From positions 1 through 21,428 of the IMG/VR virus record IMGVR_UViG_3300007735_000465: 21,428 nucleotides of DNA, one strand, 5' to 3'. Positions 5,758 to 13,468 of this stretch are shown in pieces (the first letter of the stretch is position 1; each line of letters begins with the position of its first letter). The DNA is from a virus. A model generated the notes under the pieces. It worked only from the letters and a program-made list of their open reading frames with translations. It did not search any database and was not told the origin of the DNA. Made by a program: the position numbers and the translations under genes.

Positions 5758-6918
5758 TATGTTATTATAATCTACTTCAGCACTACTACCTTTTAATTTA
5801 TTATCATCATATAATGCTCCTTTACTAAATACCCTAAATTCAATACCATATGCTTGTCCAATATGATTTGAGAAAGCAAATACTGGTTCATCATTAGTAC
5901 CTATTATATCATCTACATTAGTGTATATTGTACTACAGTTGATTGTTAATACATTATTATTAAATGTATAATTAGTAAAGCGTTCAAAATCTTCTTTAAC
6001 AACTATTGTTTTTGGATTATTTTCTTTACCAAATATTATACTATCATTATCTGCTTCAGGTATATTTGTTACTACTACTTTAGATAATATTTGATTAGTT
6101 GATGGGTTATATAGTTTGTATTTATTTTTAGCTCCTTGTATTGGTTGTAAACCTATATCTTTTAATTGTCCATTTAATGCTTTATTAATAAAATTTTTAA
6201 ATAAATCAGCAAATCTTGTTTTTGAACTTTCCCATCTTATTGCATTTTTCTTTTTAAGAGAGATATTAGCTGCTATTTTGTTATCATTATTAATTAATTG
6301 AGCATCTGCTTTAGCATATTCTGTTGCTTCTGTTTTAGAACTATCTACACATTCTATTATATTGTCAAACTGTAGATTTTTAGTAGCACTTTTTAGTATA
6401 ACTGTAATAGGATTAATAGTACCATCTTCATTTTTTGATATATGACTATTAATTAATGTAAAAAATGCGGATTCATTTATTTTACCTGATGATTCATTAC
6501 CTTGACCTTTTGCAAATTTAACGTATATTATTACTTTATTTTTAAACAATAAACGCCCTACAGATGAACCTTTACCAATAGATCCTTGATCAAACTGAAA
6601 GTCTGAATTTATTTTTTGCAAATCAGACATTAATTCTGTTCTAGAGAATTTAAATTTGTCTGGGATTAGAATAGAAAATGATGATTGACTTTTTGGTTTA
6701 AAGTTACTATCATCAAATTTATATTGATCTTTTATAAATTGAATAGCCTCATCAGCTAAAGGAGACATGTTAGCTTCGAAAAACATATCTAAATTATTAT
6801 TAGATTCTTTATCTAACATTTCACGTAAAATCATAACTTTATCTTCGTTATTCAAATCAACGATTCCATCGTGGCAAAGATATGACCACTCTAATAATAT
6901 TTTATCTATAACATTCAT
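5755..6918 (-). CDS. Leader-bearing conserved phage protein, possible nuclease-like fold (387 aa)
   Basis: The N-terminus MNVIDKILLEWSYLCHDGIV gives a potential cleavage site L8-L9-E10, and the stretch up to residue 35 (DLNNEDKVMILREML) is a helical module that I recall at the front of other aquatic phage proteins. The main domain includes GSSVGRLLF (119-125), YVKFAKGQGNESSGKINES (132-150) with a second I-N-E|S site at 147-150, and KADAQL...NISLKKKNAIRWE (203-230). The last could be the D...(x)-x-K core of a PD-(D/E)XK nuclease, with D205 and K222/K223 as candidates, but this is a weak guess. Codon use is very AT-rich. It ends in TAG inside the structured element. Confidence 0.7.
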   Translation of the reverse strand: MNVIDKILLEWSYLCHDGIVDLNNEDKVMILREMLDKESNNNLDMFFEANMSPLADEAIQFIKDQYKFDDSNFKPKSQSSFSILIPDKFKFSRTELMSDLQKINSDFQFDQGSIGKGSSVGRLLFKNKVIIYVKFAKGQGNESSGKINESAFFTLINSHISKNEDGTINPITVILKSATKNLQFDNIIECVDSSKTEATEYAKADAQLINNDNKIAANISLKKKNAIRWESSKTRFADLFKNFINKALNGQLKDIGLQPIQGAKNKYKLYNPSTNQILSKVVVTNIPEADNDSIIFGKENNPKTIVVKEDFERFTNYTFNNNVLTINCSTIYTNVDDIIGTNDEPVFAFSNHIGQAYGIEFRVFSKGALYDDNKLKGSSAEVDYNNI

Positions 6919-6919
6919 A

Positions 6920-7465
6920 TTATGCTTCTGCTGGTGGAGTTTCTTCTTCTGCTGGGGGAGGTGTTTCTGCTCCTGCTTCAGGTGCTGTAGTTTCAGGACC
7001 TGCTGCTGCTAAATCAGGACCTAATTCAGCTCCTGATGCTGCTGGAGATTCTGATGGTGGTGTTTCGGCTCCACCTTCTGCTCCTTCTTTAGGTGCGTAA
7101 TTTAATTCTAATAAATCAGCTATGCCTTGTGAAGCACGTTCTAATTCACCTATATTAATTGGATTGTATCTTCTACCTGCTACTTTAACTTGAAAATTAC
7201 CTTTACCAAGATATTTAATACTAAAGTCTTGACCATTAGTTAGATCAACTTTAAATGTAGTTGGTTTAGGAGCAACAATATTAATACCATTAACGTAACG
7301 ACCAAAAGCTGGAGACATTAAGTCTTCCATTAATTTTTTTAGTCCAGGGAAGCGATATACCATATACATCGCCTTCTCTGCTTTTCGCTGTTGTTCTTCT
7401 TGCTCTTTAAGAGCTTTTTTAACAGCTACCTTAATGTATTTTTCTAATATTAGTTGTTTATTCAT
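6920..7465 (-). CDS. Conserved phage protein with Pro/Ala/Glu-rich tail (181 aa)
   Basis: The N-terminal helix MNKQLILEKYIKVAVKKALK ends A-L-K-E at residue 21, a possible prohead protease site. Residues 34-125 form a compact beta domain with a striking conserved look (MYRFPGLKKLMEDLMSPAFG-like opening, then KPTTFKVDL, KYLGKGNFQVKVAGRRY, NIGELERASQGIADLLEL). The last 55 residues are a Pro, Ala, Glu, Gly and Thr tail that should be disordered and acidic. I recall the core as a widespread unnamed family in marine T4-like phages. The leader, a small folded core and a disordered tail are consistent with a head-internal or head-associated protein. Its start overlaps the stop of the next upstream gene. 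Confidence 0.75.
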   Translation of the reverse strand: MNKQLILEKYIKVAVKKALKEQEEQQRKAEKAMYMVYRFPGLKKLMEDLMSPAFGRYVNGINIVAPKPTTFKVDLTNGQDFSIKYLGKGNFQVKVAGRRYNPINIGELERASQGIADLLELNYAPKEGAEGGAETPPSESPAASGAELGPDLAAAGPETTAPEAGAETPPPAEEETPPAEA

Positions 7466-7790
7466 TATCGTTTAGTTCGTGGAAGCCTTGAGCCGCTTGA
7501 TCAATATAGTTTTCTGCATTTGTAATATGGTCTTGAATCCAACCTGGTATATCACGTTCCATGTTACCTAATTTGCTCATTAGTTGTGATGATGATCTAA
7601 TTATTGATTTTAAACTAGCTTGAGCCATTGCTACTTCGTGATCATCACCTTCTTTGATATTTTTAGCTATTGCTTTACGACGATTAGCAAGATAGTCATC
7701 TGTTTTATCTACCTTACCATCATTGTTAATATCCTCATCTTCTTTTCCTACTGGGTCTAGTTTTTCTAATATATCAATTAACTTTATCAT
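7458..7790 (-). CDS. Leader-bearing protein with EF-hand-like calcium loop (110 aa)
   Basis: The start is MIKLIDILEK, with I-L-E at residues 7-9 as a possible cleavage site. Residues 19-31 (DEDINNDGKVDKTDD) contain a D-x-N-x-D-G-x-V-D-x-x-D loop, the dockerin/EF-hand calcium-binding pattern, followed by YLANRRKAIAKNIK. The second half is a long helical region (SIIRSSSQLMSKLGNMERDI, then PGWIQDHITNAENYIDQAAQ) typical of small helical-bundle phage proteins. Calcium binding is inferred from the loop only. Neighbours are a Dps-like protein gene upstream, overlapping its start, and the 181-residue gene downstream. Confidence 0.75.
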   Translation of the reverse strand: MIKLIDILEKLDPVGKEDEDINNDGKVDKTDDYLANRRKAIAKNIKEGDDHEVAMAQASLKSIIRSSSQLMSKLGNMERDIPGWIQDHITNAENYIDQAAQGFHELNDNE

Positions 7791-8167
7791 TTTAAAAAGC
7801 GTAATTTATAGATTGTAGATTTGATTAACTCAACAATTGTATCAATTTGATTTTGAAGATATGAATCTTGACAAATCATTCCTCTGCTTTTATCAACATA
7901 AGTACAAAGTGTTTCAAAAAACATAATTATTGCTTCACAGCTCTGGTATTCTTGTAATGCAATATTACCATATCCAGTAATAACACCATATTTTCCTTGG
8001 TATGATTCTACAAATCCATCTACTAAAGGTATAATACCTTCATAATATAATTGTAGAGCTGTGTGAGCAGCAAATGAAGGTGTCTGGAGATGGAATATAT
8101 GAGCTTGTGTGCGTGAAGCCATCAATGTTGATACGAATTGTCCTACGAGTGGGTTATTGTGTTCCAT
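7787..8167 (-). CDS. DUF5856-type, ferritin/Dps-like four-helix protein
   Basis: This 126-residue all-helical protein carries no leader. The segment ASRTQAHIFHLQTPSFAAHT (about residues 17-36) with its H-x2-H-x-QT-x-SFA-H spacing, then YYEGIIPLVDGFVESYQGKYG (42-62), is what I know from phage DUF5856 proteins, which resemble starvation-inducible DNA-binding (Dps) ferritin-like folds. Known Dps proteins bind DNA and oxidise iron. Whether the His and Glu residues here form a ferroxidase site is not clear. It could protect DNA or serve as a host-modifying factor. The stop overlaps the start of the next gene (ATGA). Confidence 0.75.
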   Translation of the reverse strand: MEHNNPLVGQFVSTLMASRTQAHIFHLQTPSFAAHTALQLYYEGIIPLVDGFVESYQGKYGVITGYGNIALQEYQSCEAIIMFFETLCTYVDKSRGMICQDSYLQNQIDTIVELIKSTIYKLRFLK

Positions 8168-8169
8168 TA

Positions 8170-8730
8170 TTATTTCTTTTTAGTAGCTAATTTAGTAGCT
8201 GTTGCGTACATTTTACTTTTTTCTTCTTTAGATTTACCAAAACTACCTGATTTTTTCATACCTTTTACGATATCTTCTTTTTTATCTTTTTGAGCAGATG
8301 TCATTTTTTTCTTTTCATCTACCATTTTCTTTTGTCCACCTTCAGGAACAAGACCCATCATTTCTTTGATTTTATTTTTCTCATCAGAAATTTTAGTTTC
8401 TAGTTCTTTAATCTTTTCTTCAATTTCTTTTTCTAAATCAGCACCACGTTCTTTAATAGCCTCTAATTCTTTAGCAAAATTAGCTAAATCAGCAAATTCA
8501 ACCTCAGTTGATGCTGTTTTTTCAGCAAATTTAGCAGCTTGTAATTCATCACGATATTGCTTAAGAGCAGCTAATTCTTTTTTAAGATCAACTAATTTGC
8601 CAGAGCTTTTTGGAGCTTTTTCTTCTTTTTTAATAGATTTTTTAGGCTCTTTTTCTACTTTTTTTTCTTTAGTTTCTTTTGCTTCGTTTATTAAACTGCG
8701 CACAAATAGGCGTAATGCGAATTGATTCAT
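8170..8730 (-). CDS. Lys/Glu-rich coiled-coil internal protein with leader (186 aa)
   Basis: The protein begins MNQFALRLFVRSLINE followed by AKE; I14-N15-E16|A17 is a close match to the T4 prohead protease consensus. The mature part is extremely charged. Residues 17-45 are a K/E/P run, about 46-125 are a heptad-like coiled coil (LKKELAALKQYRDEL, LEKEIEEKIKELETKI), and the C-terminus is Lys-rich with KMYATATKLATKKK. This composition resembles T4 core or internal head proteins such as the scaffold and IP proteins (comparison by composition only). It has no enzymatic motif. The upstream leader contains an ATATTTATA box 18 bases before the ATG. Confidence 0.75.
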   Translation of the reverse strand: MNQFALRLFVRSLINEAKETKEKKVEKEPKKSIKKEEKAPKSSGKLVDLKKELAALKQYRDELQAAKFAEKTASTEVEFADLANFAKELEAIKERGADLEKEIEEKIKELETKISDEKNKIKEMMGLVPEGGQKKMVDEKKKMTSAQKDKKEDIVKGMKKSGSFGKSKEEKSKMYATATKLATKKK

Positions 8731-8755
8731 TTTTTTATGTTTATATGTATAAATA

Positions 8756-11416
8756 TTATTGATTTTTGGTTTCGGCTATGTGTTTTCTTAACATTTCTTT
8801 TACTTCATCCAAATGTTGTGGATTATTAGCAATATATTCACGTATCATATAGTTACGTACTTCAGCTAATCCACGACGTTGTAATACTGATAATAGTTCA
8901 GATGGTGAATTTAATGGTACCATTACATTACCGTTCTCATTATCTAGTAACACGTAATTTCTATTACCTGGTTGGATATTAATAGATGCTATTATGCGTT
9001 GATTTGCTAATCTAATGAAATATATTTTACTTTCATTTACTCCTATTACTCGACCTACTCTACCAGCATTACCTAATTGATTATTACGACGTGCTGCGCC
9101 TCTATCACCATTTGGATTAATACGAACAGCTGTTGTTGAATTAAGACGTCTATAATCATTTATTGGGAGACGGGAAAATGCTATTTCTAAACCGGTTTCA
9201 TCCATTACTTCAGCTACATTTATATCACCACCTCCTGCTGCAAGAGCTGCTGCACGTGGTTGTCCACCACCTGCTGGCCTACCTCTTCTAGTTGCACCTG
9301 CTACTGGAGCTTGTGCTCCTGGAGCTGTAGGTGTAGCTTCATCTGGTGTAGCGCCTGTTAATTGACGAGCCATAGCAGAAGGTATATTTGCTTTAACCAA
9401 TTTACCTGAATCTGATAATTTAAGAGATTCACGTGGATTAGCTTTATTTACAACATAATATATACCATTTGCTCCTATAGCTATTGCATATCTATCTGTT
9501 GGAGATAATGGTGGTTGAGCTCTAAACCATGCTTTTTTATTATCAAGACTAGTGTATGATGATCTAAACCATTGTGCTAGTCTACTTCCATCATAAACTA
9601 TATTTTCATTTCTTAAATAGGTAAAATAAGCTCTCCATGCTCCTTCATCCATTTGATTATTAGAATCTCTTTCTCTCCAATCATTTCCTCTCCATCCATA
9701 ATCTAATCCAGTATAAAAATTATATAATTCATTAGGAATACCACTTCCCATTTGTCTTGAAAAGAAAGTACGACTACTTTCTCCATCAGGTATAAGAAGT
9801 ACTTGTTGTCCCCCTAAATTACCAGAAGTTATTACTCTTTGGTTATATGGAGTAGATTTTAAAATAGATATAAATGCATCTTTATCAACTGTTGGTGGTA
9901 TATTAGAATAAGAATCAGCTGAGTTTTTAACTATGTTAACAACACCTTGTTGGAATGATGTATTGTCTTTTTCATCTTTTAATACTGCTTGTACTTCTTC
10001 ATCATTAAATGGTACTTTAGTTATCTTACCATCTTGAATTTTATATGATGAGAATGAATTAGCATCAACTAATATTTCACCATCTTCTACTTTTTTAACT
10101 ATAATAGCTGAATTTTCTTCTGATTTAGCTGTTTCAATAACTTTATCAATAAATGCTTTATCTACAATACCGTCAGTAGCTAATTTAAGTAAACTATTAA
10201 ATGGTAATTTATCTAATTCAGGATAATCAAGTAAGTATTTTGATGTACGTTGATTTAATTTAATATTTGGGTAGTCATCTTCTGCTGTATATAAACCTAT
10301 AGATATTTCATCTCCAAATTTTAATCTAACAATAGTATTACCATCTTTAGTAACATATAGTCTTTCATTAGATGGTATATTCCACTTATTTAATATTACT
10401 AATAATTTTTTAACATCAAATGGGAAAGTATCTAATGTAAGATATTTTAAATCAATTGGTTGCTGTATATTAGCTGTAATTGATTTTCTATCTTGATTAC
10501 TAAATTTATCTAGATTAGATAATAGGTAAGCATTGTCAATGATACCAGGAGTAATAGCAATAAATTCTGCTATTTGTGGATATTGAGGTAAATATTTTTC
10601 AACAAATTCTTTATTAGTAATATCACTAAATAAAGTTTTGTCTTTTCTAACAACCAAATATTGTTTTTTAACATTAAATGGCAATTTAATCCATTCTCTA
10701 ACACTAATAGTATCTTTTTTATATTTTTGAGCTACTTTTTCTTGATTAGATAATGGAATATAACGTAATATACCTCTAATATTTGGTATATCATTTAACC
10801 AAGGTACTTCAGATATTAATTTACTGAAAGACATTGGAGATGATTCGTATGGACTATTCTGTCTATTAGTATAGACATACTTTTTATTTTCATCATCTAC
10901 ATCCCTAACTTGTATAGCAACAAAACTTAATTTATCACTATCTGATAAGTTAGAGTTTTTAGCTAAATAAAATGTTGGATAACCTTTAGCAGCATCATAG
11001 CGATAATTACCAAATGATCCTCTAGTAATACACCATTTTTCACCTCTACCATATGTAATACAGTTATTTTCTTTAGAACCATTCCATACTGTAATGCCAC
11101 CATCTTGATATACTACATCGGGTGTTTGATCTTCTTCATCATCTGGGGCTTCAGCACCTACTGATGATGTAACTAGTTTTATTAGTTTAGATAAAGAGTA
11201 TTTACGTAAATCTTTTTCTTGTATTTTAGGAGAATTTTTGATAGCATCAAAACGTTGAATGTATGTTTTTAATGTATCATCACTGATATTGATATTTAAA
11301 TCATCAGCTTCTTCTCTAAATTGAGCCATTAAACGCTTTAATTCACCCTCAGAATATTCATTCAAAGGGAAAATATTATGTACTACGTGTAATATGAATT
11401 TATCTATTGCTCTCAT
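8756..11416 (-). CDS. Giant leader-bearing protein with KWCI domain (886 aa)
   Basis: This is the largest gene here. Residues 1-20 (MRAIDKFILHVVHNIFPLNE) form an amphipathic leader ending L-N-E. A domain near residues 100-175 has an N-N-C-I-T-Y-G-x-G-E-K-W-C-I core (KWCI at 127-130), then YRYDAAKGYPTFYLA. A similar W-C-x...FY pattern recurs in many large-phage proteins of unknown role. Residues 200-680 hold repetitive hydrophobic/polar segments with several roughly 60-residue units resembling each other. A Pro/Ala/Gly/Arg linker spans about 687-731, and a final beta domain plus a helical tail (HLDEVKEMLRKHI) follow. A packaged virion protein is inferred. No catalytic centre is seen. Confidence 0.75.
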   Translation of the reverse strand: MRAIDKFILHVVHNIFPLNEYSEGELKRLMAQFREEADDLNINISDDTLKTYIQRFDAIKNSPKIQEKDLRKYSLSKLIKLVTSSVGAEAPDDEEDQTPDVVYQDGGITVWNGSKENNCITYGRGEKWCITRGSFGNYRYDAAKGYPTFYLAKNSNLSDSDKLSFVAIQVRDVDDENKKYVYTNRQNSPYESSPMSFSKLISEVPWLNDIPNIRGILRYIPLSNQEKVAQKYKKDTISVREWIKLPFNVKKQYLVVRKDKTLFSDITNKEFVEKYLPQYPQIAEFIAITPGIIDNAYLLSNLDKFSNQDRKSITANIQQPIDLKYLTLDTFPFDVKKLLVILNKWNIPSNERLYVTKDGNTIVRLKFGDEISIGLYTAEDDYPNIKLNQRTSKYLLDYPELDKLPFNSLLKLATDGIVDKAFIDKVIETAKSEENSAIIVKKVEDGEILVDANSFSSYKIQDGKITKVPFNDEEVQAVLKDEKDNTSFQQGVVNIVKNSADSYSNIPPTVDKDAFISILKSTPYNQRVITSGNLGGQQVLLIPDGESSRTFFSRQMGSGIPNELYNFYTGLDYGWRGNDWRERDSNNQMDEGAWRAYFTYLRNENIVYDGSRLAQWFRSSYTSLDNKKAWFRAQPPLSPTDRYAIAIGANGIYYVVNKANPRESLKLSDSGKLVKANIPSAMARQLTGATPDEATPTAPGAQAPVAGATRRGRPAGGGQPRAAALAAGGGDINVAEVMDETGLEIAFSRLPINDYRRLNSTTAVRINPNGDRGAARRNNQLGNAGRVGRVIGVNESKIYFIRLANQRIIASINIQPGNRNYVLLDNENGNVMVPLNSPSELLSVLQRRGLAEVRNYMIREYIANNPQHLDEVKEMLRKHIAETKNQ

Positions 11417-12066
11417 TGTATTGGAGGTAAATTTAGTGCTTTTAATCTAGTAGACCATACATTTAAAATGTCTTGTCTATCTTTTTTATTTAATTTTACT
11501 TTATTAAAGTAATCGTTAATTACATCTTTAAATGGTGTACGTGTTTTTTTAGCTTTTAAATACATACCTTGTAACATAGCATCCACCTCTTTTTCTAATT
11601 TAAAGTAATCAGCTTTTGGTGCTAACTTCATGTTAATTAGATTACGCAATATTTCATCGTCACTCATTTCTTTAGAGGGAATAACATTTATACCTTGCTG
11701 TGTAAAATGTTCTAATTCATGTCTAATAACATCAGTTAAATCAAAATATATATCTTCCCATTTTTGTGGTAAATCTCTTGGATCAACCTGAAATCTGATT
11801 TCAAGGTATGGAGGGTCTGCTAATTGATCAACTCCACCATCTACAATATATCTTTGTGATTTTGTTGCTTTAACTCTTAATACTGCATTTAAATCAAATT
11901 CAAATGAACGACCTTTAGCATCAGTTAATTCATAATCATTTTCAAATTCTAAATCACCTTGCTCGTCCATATATTGATCTTTCCATTCTCTCATGATGTC
12001 AGTGACTATGTTTCTAGTCATAGAATCATAAGCACCTTCTTTCAATATATCGATTAATTTAATCAT
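11413..12066 (-). CDS. Leader-bearing HExxH zinc metalloprotease-like protein (217 aa)
   Basis: The first ten residues MIKLIDILKE, followed by GA, are a model capsid-targeting leader with L-K-E|G. Residues 113-124 (VIRHELEHFTQQ) contain H116-E117-x-x-H120, the zinc and general-base motif of gluzincin/metzincin peptidases. A downstream E160 in KLEKEVDAMLQG is a plausible third ligand. The N-terminal half is beta-rich. The likely activity is peptide hydrolysis, with the target unknown. It could act in head maturation or be injected to cut a host protein (inference). Start and stop both overlap neighbours (ATGA), placing it in one tightly coupled unit. Confidence 0.78.
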   Translation of the reverse strand: MIKLIDILKEGAYDSMTRNIVTDIMREWKDQYMDEQGDLEFENDYELTDAKGRSFEFDLNAVLRVKATKSQRYIVDGGVDQLADPPYLEIRFQVDPRDLPQKWEDIYFDLTDVIRHELEHFTQQGINVIPSKEMSDDEILRNLINMKLAPKADYFKLEKEVDAMLQGMYLKAKKTRTPFKDVINDYFNKVKLNKKDRQDILNVWSTRLKALNLPPIQ

Positions 12067-12956
12067 TTAGTTTTACCCCATTTTTTACCTTTACCTGGTT
12101 GTTTACATGCTGACACTGTTGGGCGACATGAAGGGTATTTTGCGCGTTTTTCACCTTTTTGGCGGCCACAAGGTTTACATTTAGTTTTACCATCTACTTC
12201 GCGACATGTATTACAATCTACCCAACCACCTGTTTTACCAGGAGCGCCTTTACGAGCAAACCATGTACGTAATGTTTCTTTTTGTTTTTCAGTTAATATT
12301 TCGTTTAACCAAGGAGCATTTAAACCAATATATACATTTGGTTGAATAAAACCTTCAGGATACATTTTAAATGTTTGAGTAGTTCTATGCCAACCTTCTC
12401 CTAATTCGTATTTACCATCTTTAGTTTTAAATAAAATAATTGGTTCTTTGGATATACCTTGACTTTTTAATAAATTTTGTTGTGTTTTATGTCTTTCAAC
12501 ATCCTTACCTACATCTTGTCTAATTTCACCTCCAATTCTTGATTTTAATTCTTTTTGAGTTTTATCACTAAAAATATCCATTGTTATAGGAAAATTTATC
12601 TTAGTCTCCCATTTTAAATCTTTAAGTTGGGTATCAATCCAATCCTGGATGCCTTCAGCTGTATTAATATTATCATCTTTTTTAATCATCTTATAAATCC
12701 AATCCTTTATAACATAATCAGGAAAATTTGGAAGTTGTTGTTTTAAATAACCAAGAAGACCTTGTCTTAATTCATTTAATTCAAACAGATTTTCTTCTTC
12801 CTTTAATCCTTTCCATATTTTACCTTTACGGCAACGTACAATAGCACCTGATTTATAGGCAGATGGTTTGTCGTATTTGCGATCAGCAATACGCTTACAA
12901 CGGTCTGCTTTTTTCTCAAGCATCATTTCAAATAATATATCTTGTAAACGTATCAT
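12063..12956 (-). CDS. Multidomain leader protein: basic cassette, ParB-like core, DUF5872-like Cys tail (297 aa)
   Basis: Leader MIRLQDILFE, with L-F-E at residues 8-10. A basic cassette follows at about residues 18-52 (DRCKRIADRKYDKPSAYKSG, then RCRKGKIWKG), which I recall as a repeated module in marine phage proteins. L60-N61-E62 is a second possible cleavage site. The core contains ILFKTKDGKYELGEGWHRT (174-192), resembling the G-G-x-H-R box of ParB/Srx-like nucleotide-binding folds. Residues 244-297 are a Cys-rich basic tail (GGWVDCNTCREVDGK, CKPCGRQKGEKRAKYP, CRPTVSACKQPGKG), matching what I know as DUF5872. Nucleic-acid binding and packaging are inferred. Confidence 0.75.
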   Translation of the reverse strand: MIRLQDILFEMMLEKKADRCKRIADRKYDKPSAYKSGAIVRCRKGKIWKGLKEEENLFELNELRQGLLGYLKQQLPNFPDYVIKDWIYKMIKKDDNINTAEGIQDWIDTQLKDLKWETKINFPITMDIFSDKTQKELKSRIGGEIRQDVGKDVERHKTQQNLLKSQGISKEPIILFKTKDGKYELGEGWHRTTQTFKMYPEGFIQPNVYIGLNAPWLNEILTEKQKETLRTWFARKGAPGKTGGWVDCNTCREVDGKTKCKPCGRQKGEKRAKYPSCRPTVSACKQPGKGKKWGKTK

Positions 12957-13234
12957 TGGAATAAATTAGCTACTGTTAAATTAATAATAAGGGCTATAAA
13001 GAATATAATCCAAACTTGATTGATTTGTGGCTTAACTCCATCCTCATCAAAGTTACCAATGTGATAAGGACGTGTTTTAAAATTAGAAAATCCCATAGTC
13101 AATCCAGCTCCAATAAAGGCAAATAGGTATGCTAGTGCTGCGTACCACATTTGATGGTCTTGGTCTACAAATAGGATTGGAAACGGTACTCCAAGTATGA
13201 ATGGTAGTCCTAATATTCTTTTTAATGCTTTCAT
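12953..13234 (-). CDS. Small membrane protein, three transmembrane segments (93 aa)
   Basis: Start 13234 gives MKALKRILGLPFILGVPFPI. This M was preferred to the in-frame M at 13288 because it overlaps the upstream stop as ATGA, the junction type used throughout the window. Hydrophobic stretches at about residues 7-22, 30-50 (AALAYLFAFIGAGLTMGF) and 72-92 (VWIIFFIALIINLTVANLF) predict three membrane helices, joined by a hydrophilic stretch with FKTRPYHIGNFDEDG. Two adjacent small membrane proteins in a phage suggest a role in lysis or envelope modification, such as a holin pair, but nothing in the sequence proves it. Confidence 0.65.
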   Translation of the reverse strand: MKALKRILGLPFILGVPFPILFVDQDHQMWYAALAYLFAFIGAGLTMGFSNFKTRPYHIGNFDEDGVKPQINQVWIIFFIALIINLTVANLFQ

Positions 13235-13458
13235 AAATGTGTTATTAAGACAGGTATTGCTCCTGCTACGGTGTATAAAAAATCCCAAATATCTGCTCCA
13301 CCTTTTCTTTTTTTTTCATCGTATACTTCCTTAGCTGCTCCTATTACTATAACTGGTATCAGAGCAAGTAGTGGTGATAATAGAAATAGAGATAGACAGT
13401 AAATTACTGTCCCTGCTATAAAATGGTTTGCTTTATCGGCTGCTATTAATATTTTCAT
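13231..13458 (-). CDS. Small membrane protein, YfiM/DUF2279-like (75 aa)
   Basis: This short protein begins MKILIAADKANHFIAGTVIY. The D-K-x-x-H-F-x-x-G start, two hydrophobic helices (about residues 14-40 and 60-74) and the intervening GAAKEVYDEKKRKGGADIWDF resemble the YfiM/DUF2279 membrane proteins known from bacteria and many phages, whose function is unknown to me. The DKxxHF and KExYD residues are the family-like positions. It overlaps the next membrane protein gene by ATGA. A lysis-related role is possible from context. Confidence 0.7.
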   Translation of the reverse strand: MKILIAADKANHFIAGTVIYCLSLFLLSPLLALIPVIVIGAAKEVYDEKKRKGGADIWDFLYTVAGAIPVLITHL

Positions 13459-13468
13459 TTTTTATAAT

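Noticed and set aside
13235-13288. N-terminal extension of the 93-residue membrane protein to 13288
   Set aside because: It overlaps the upstream gene by over 50 bases and adds a Cys/Arg/Asn stretch without likeness to a signal. The ATGA junction supports 13234.
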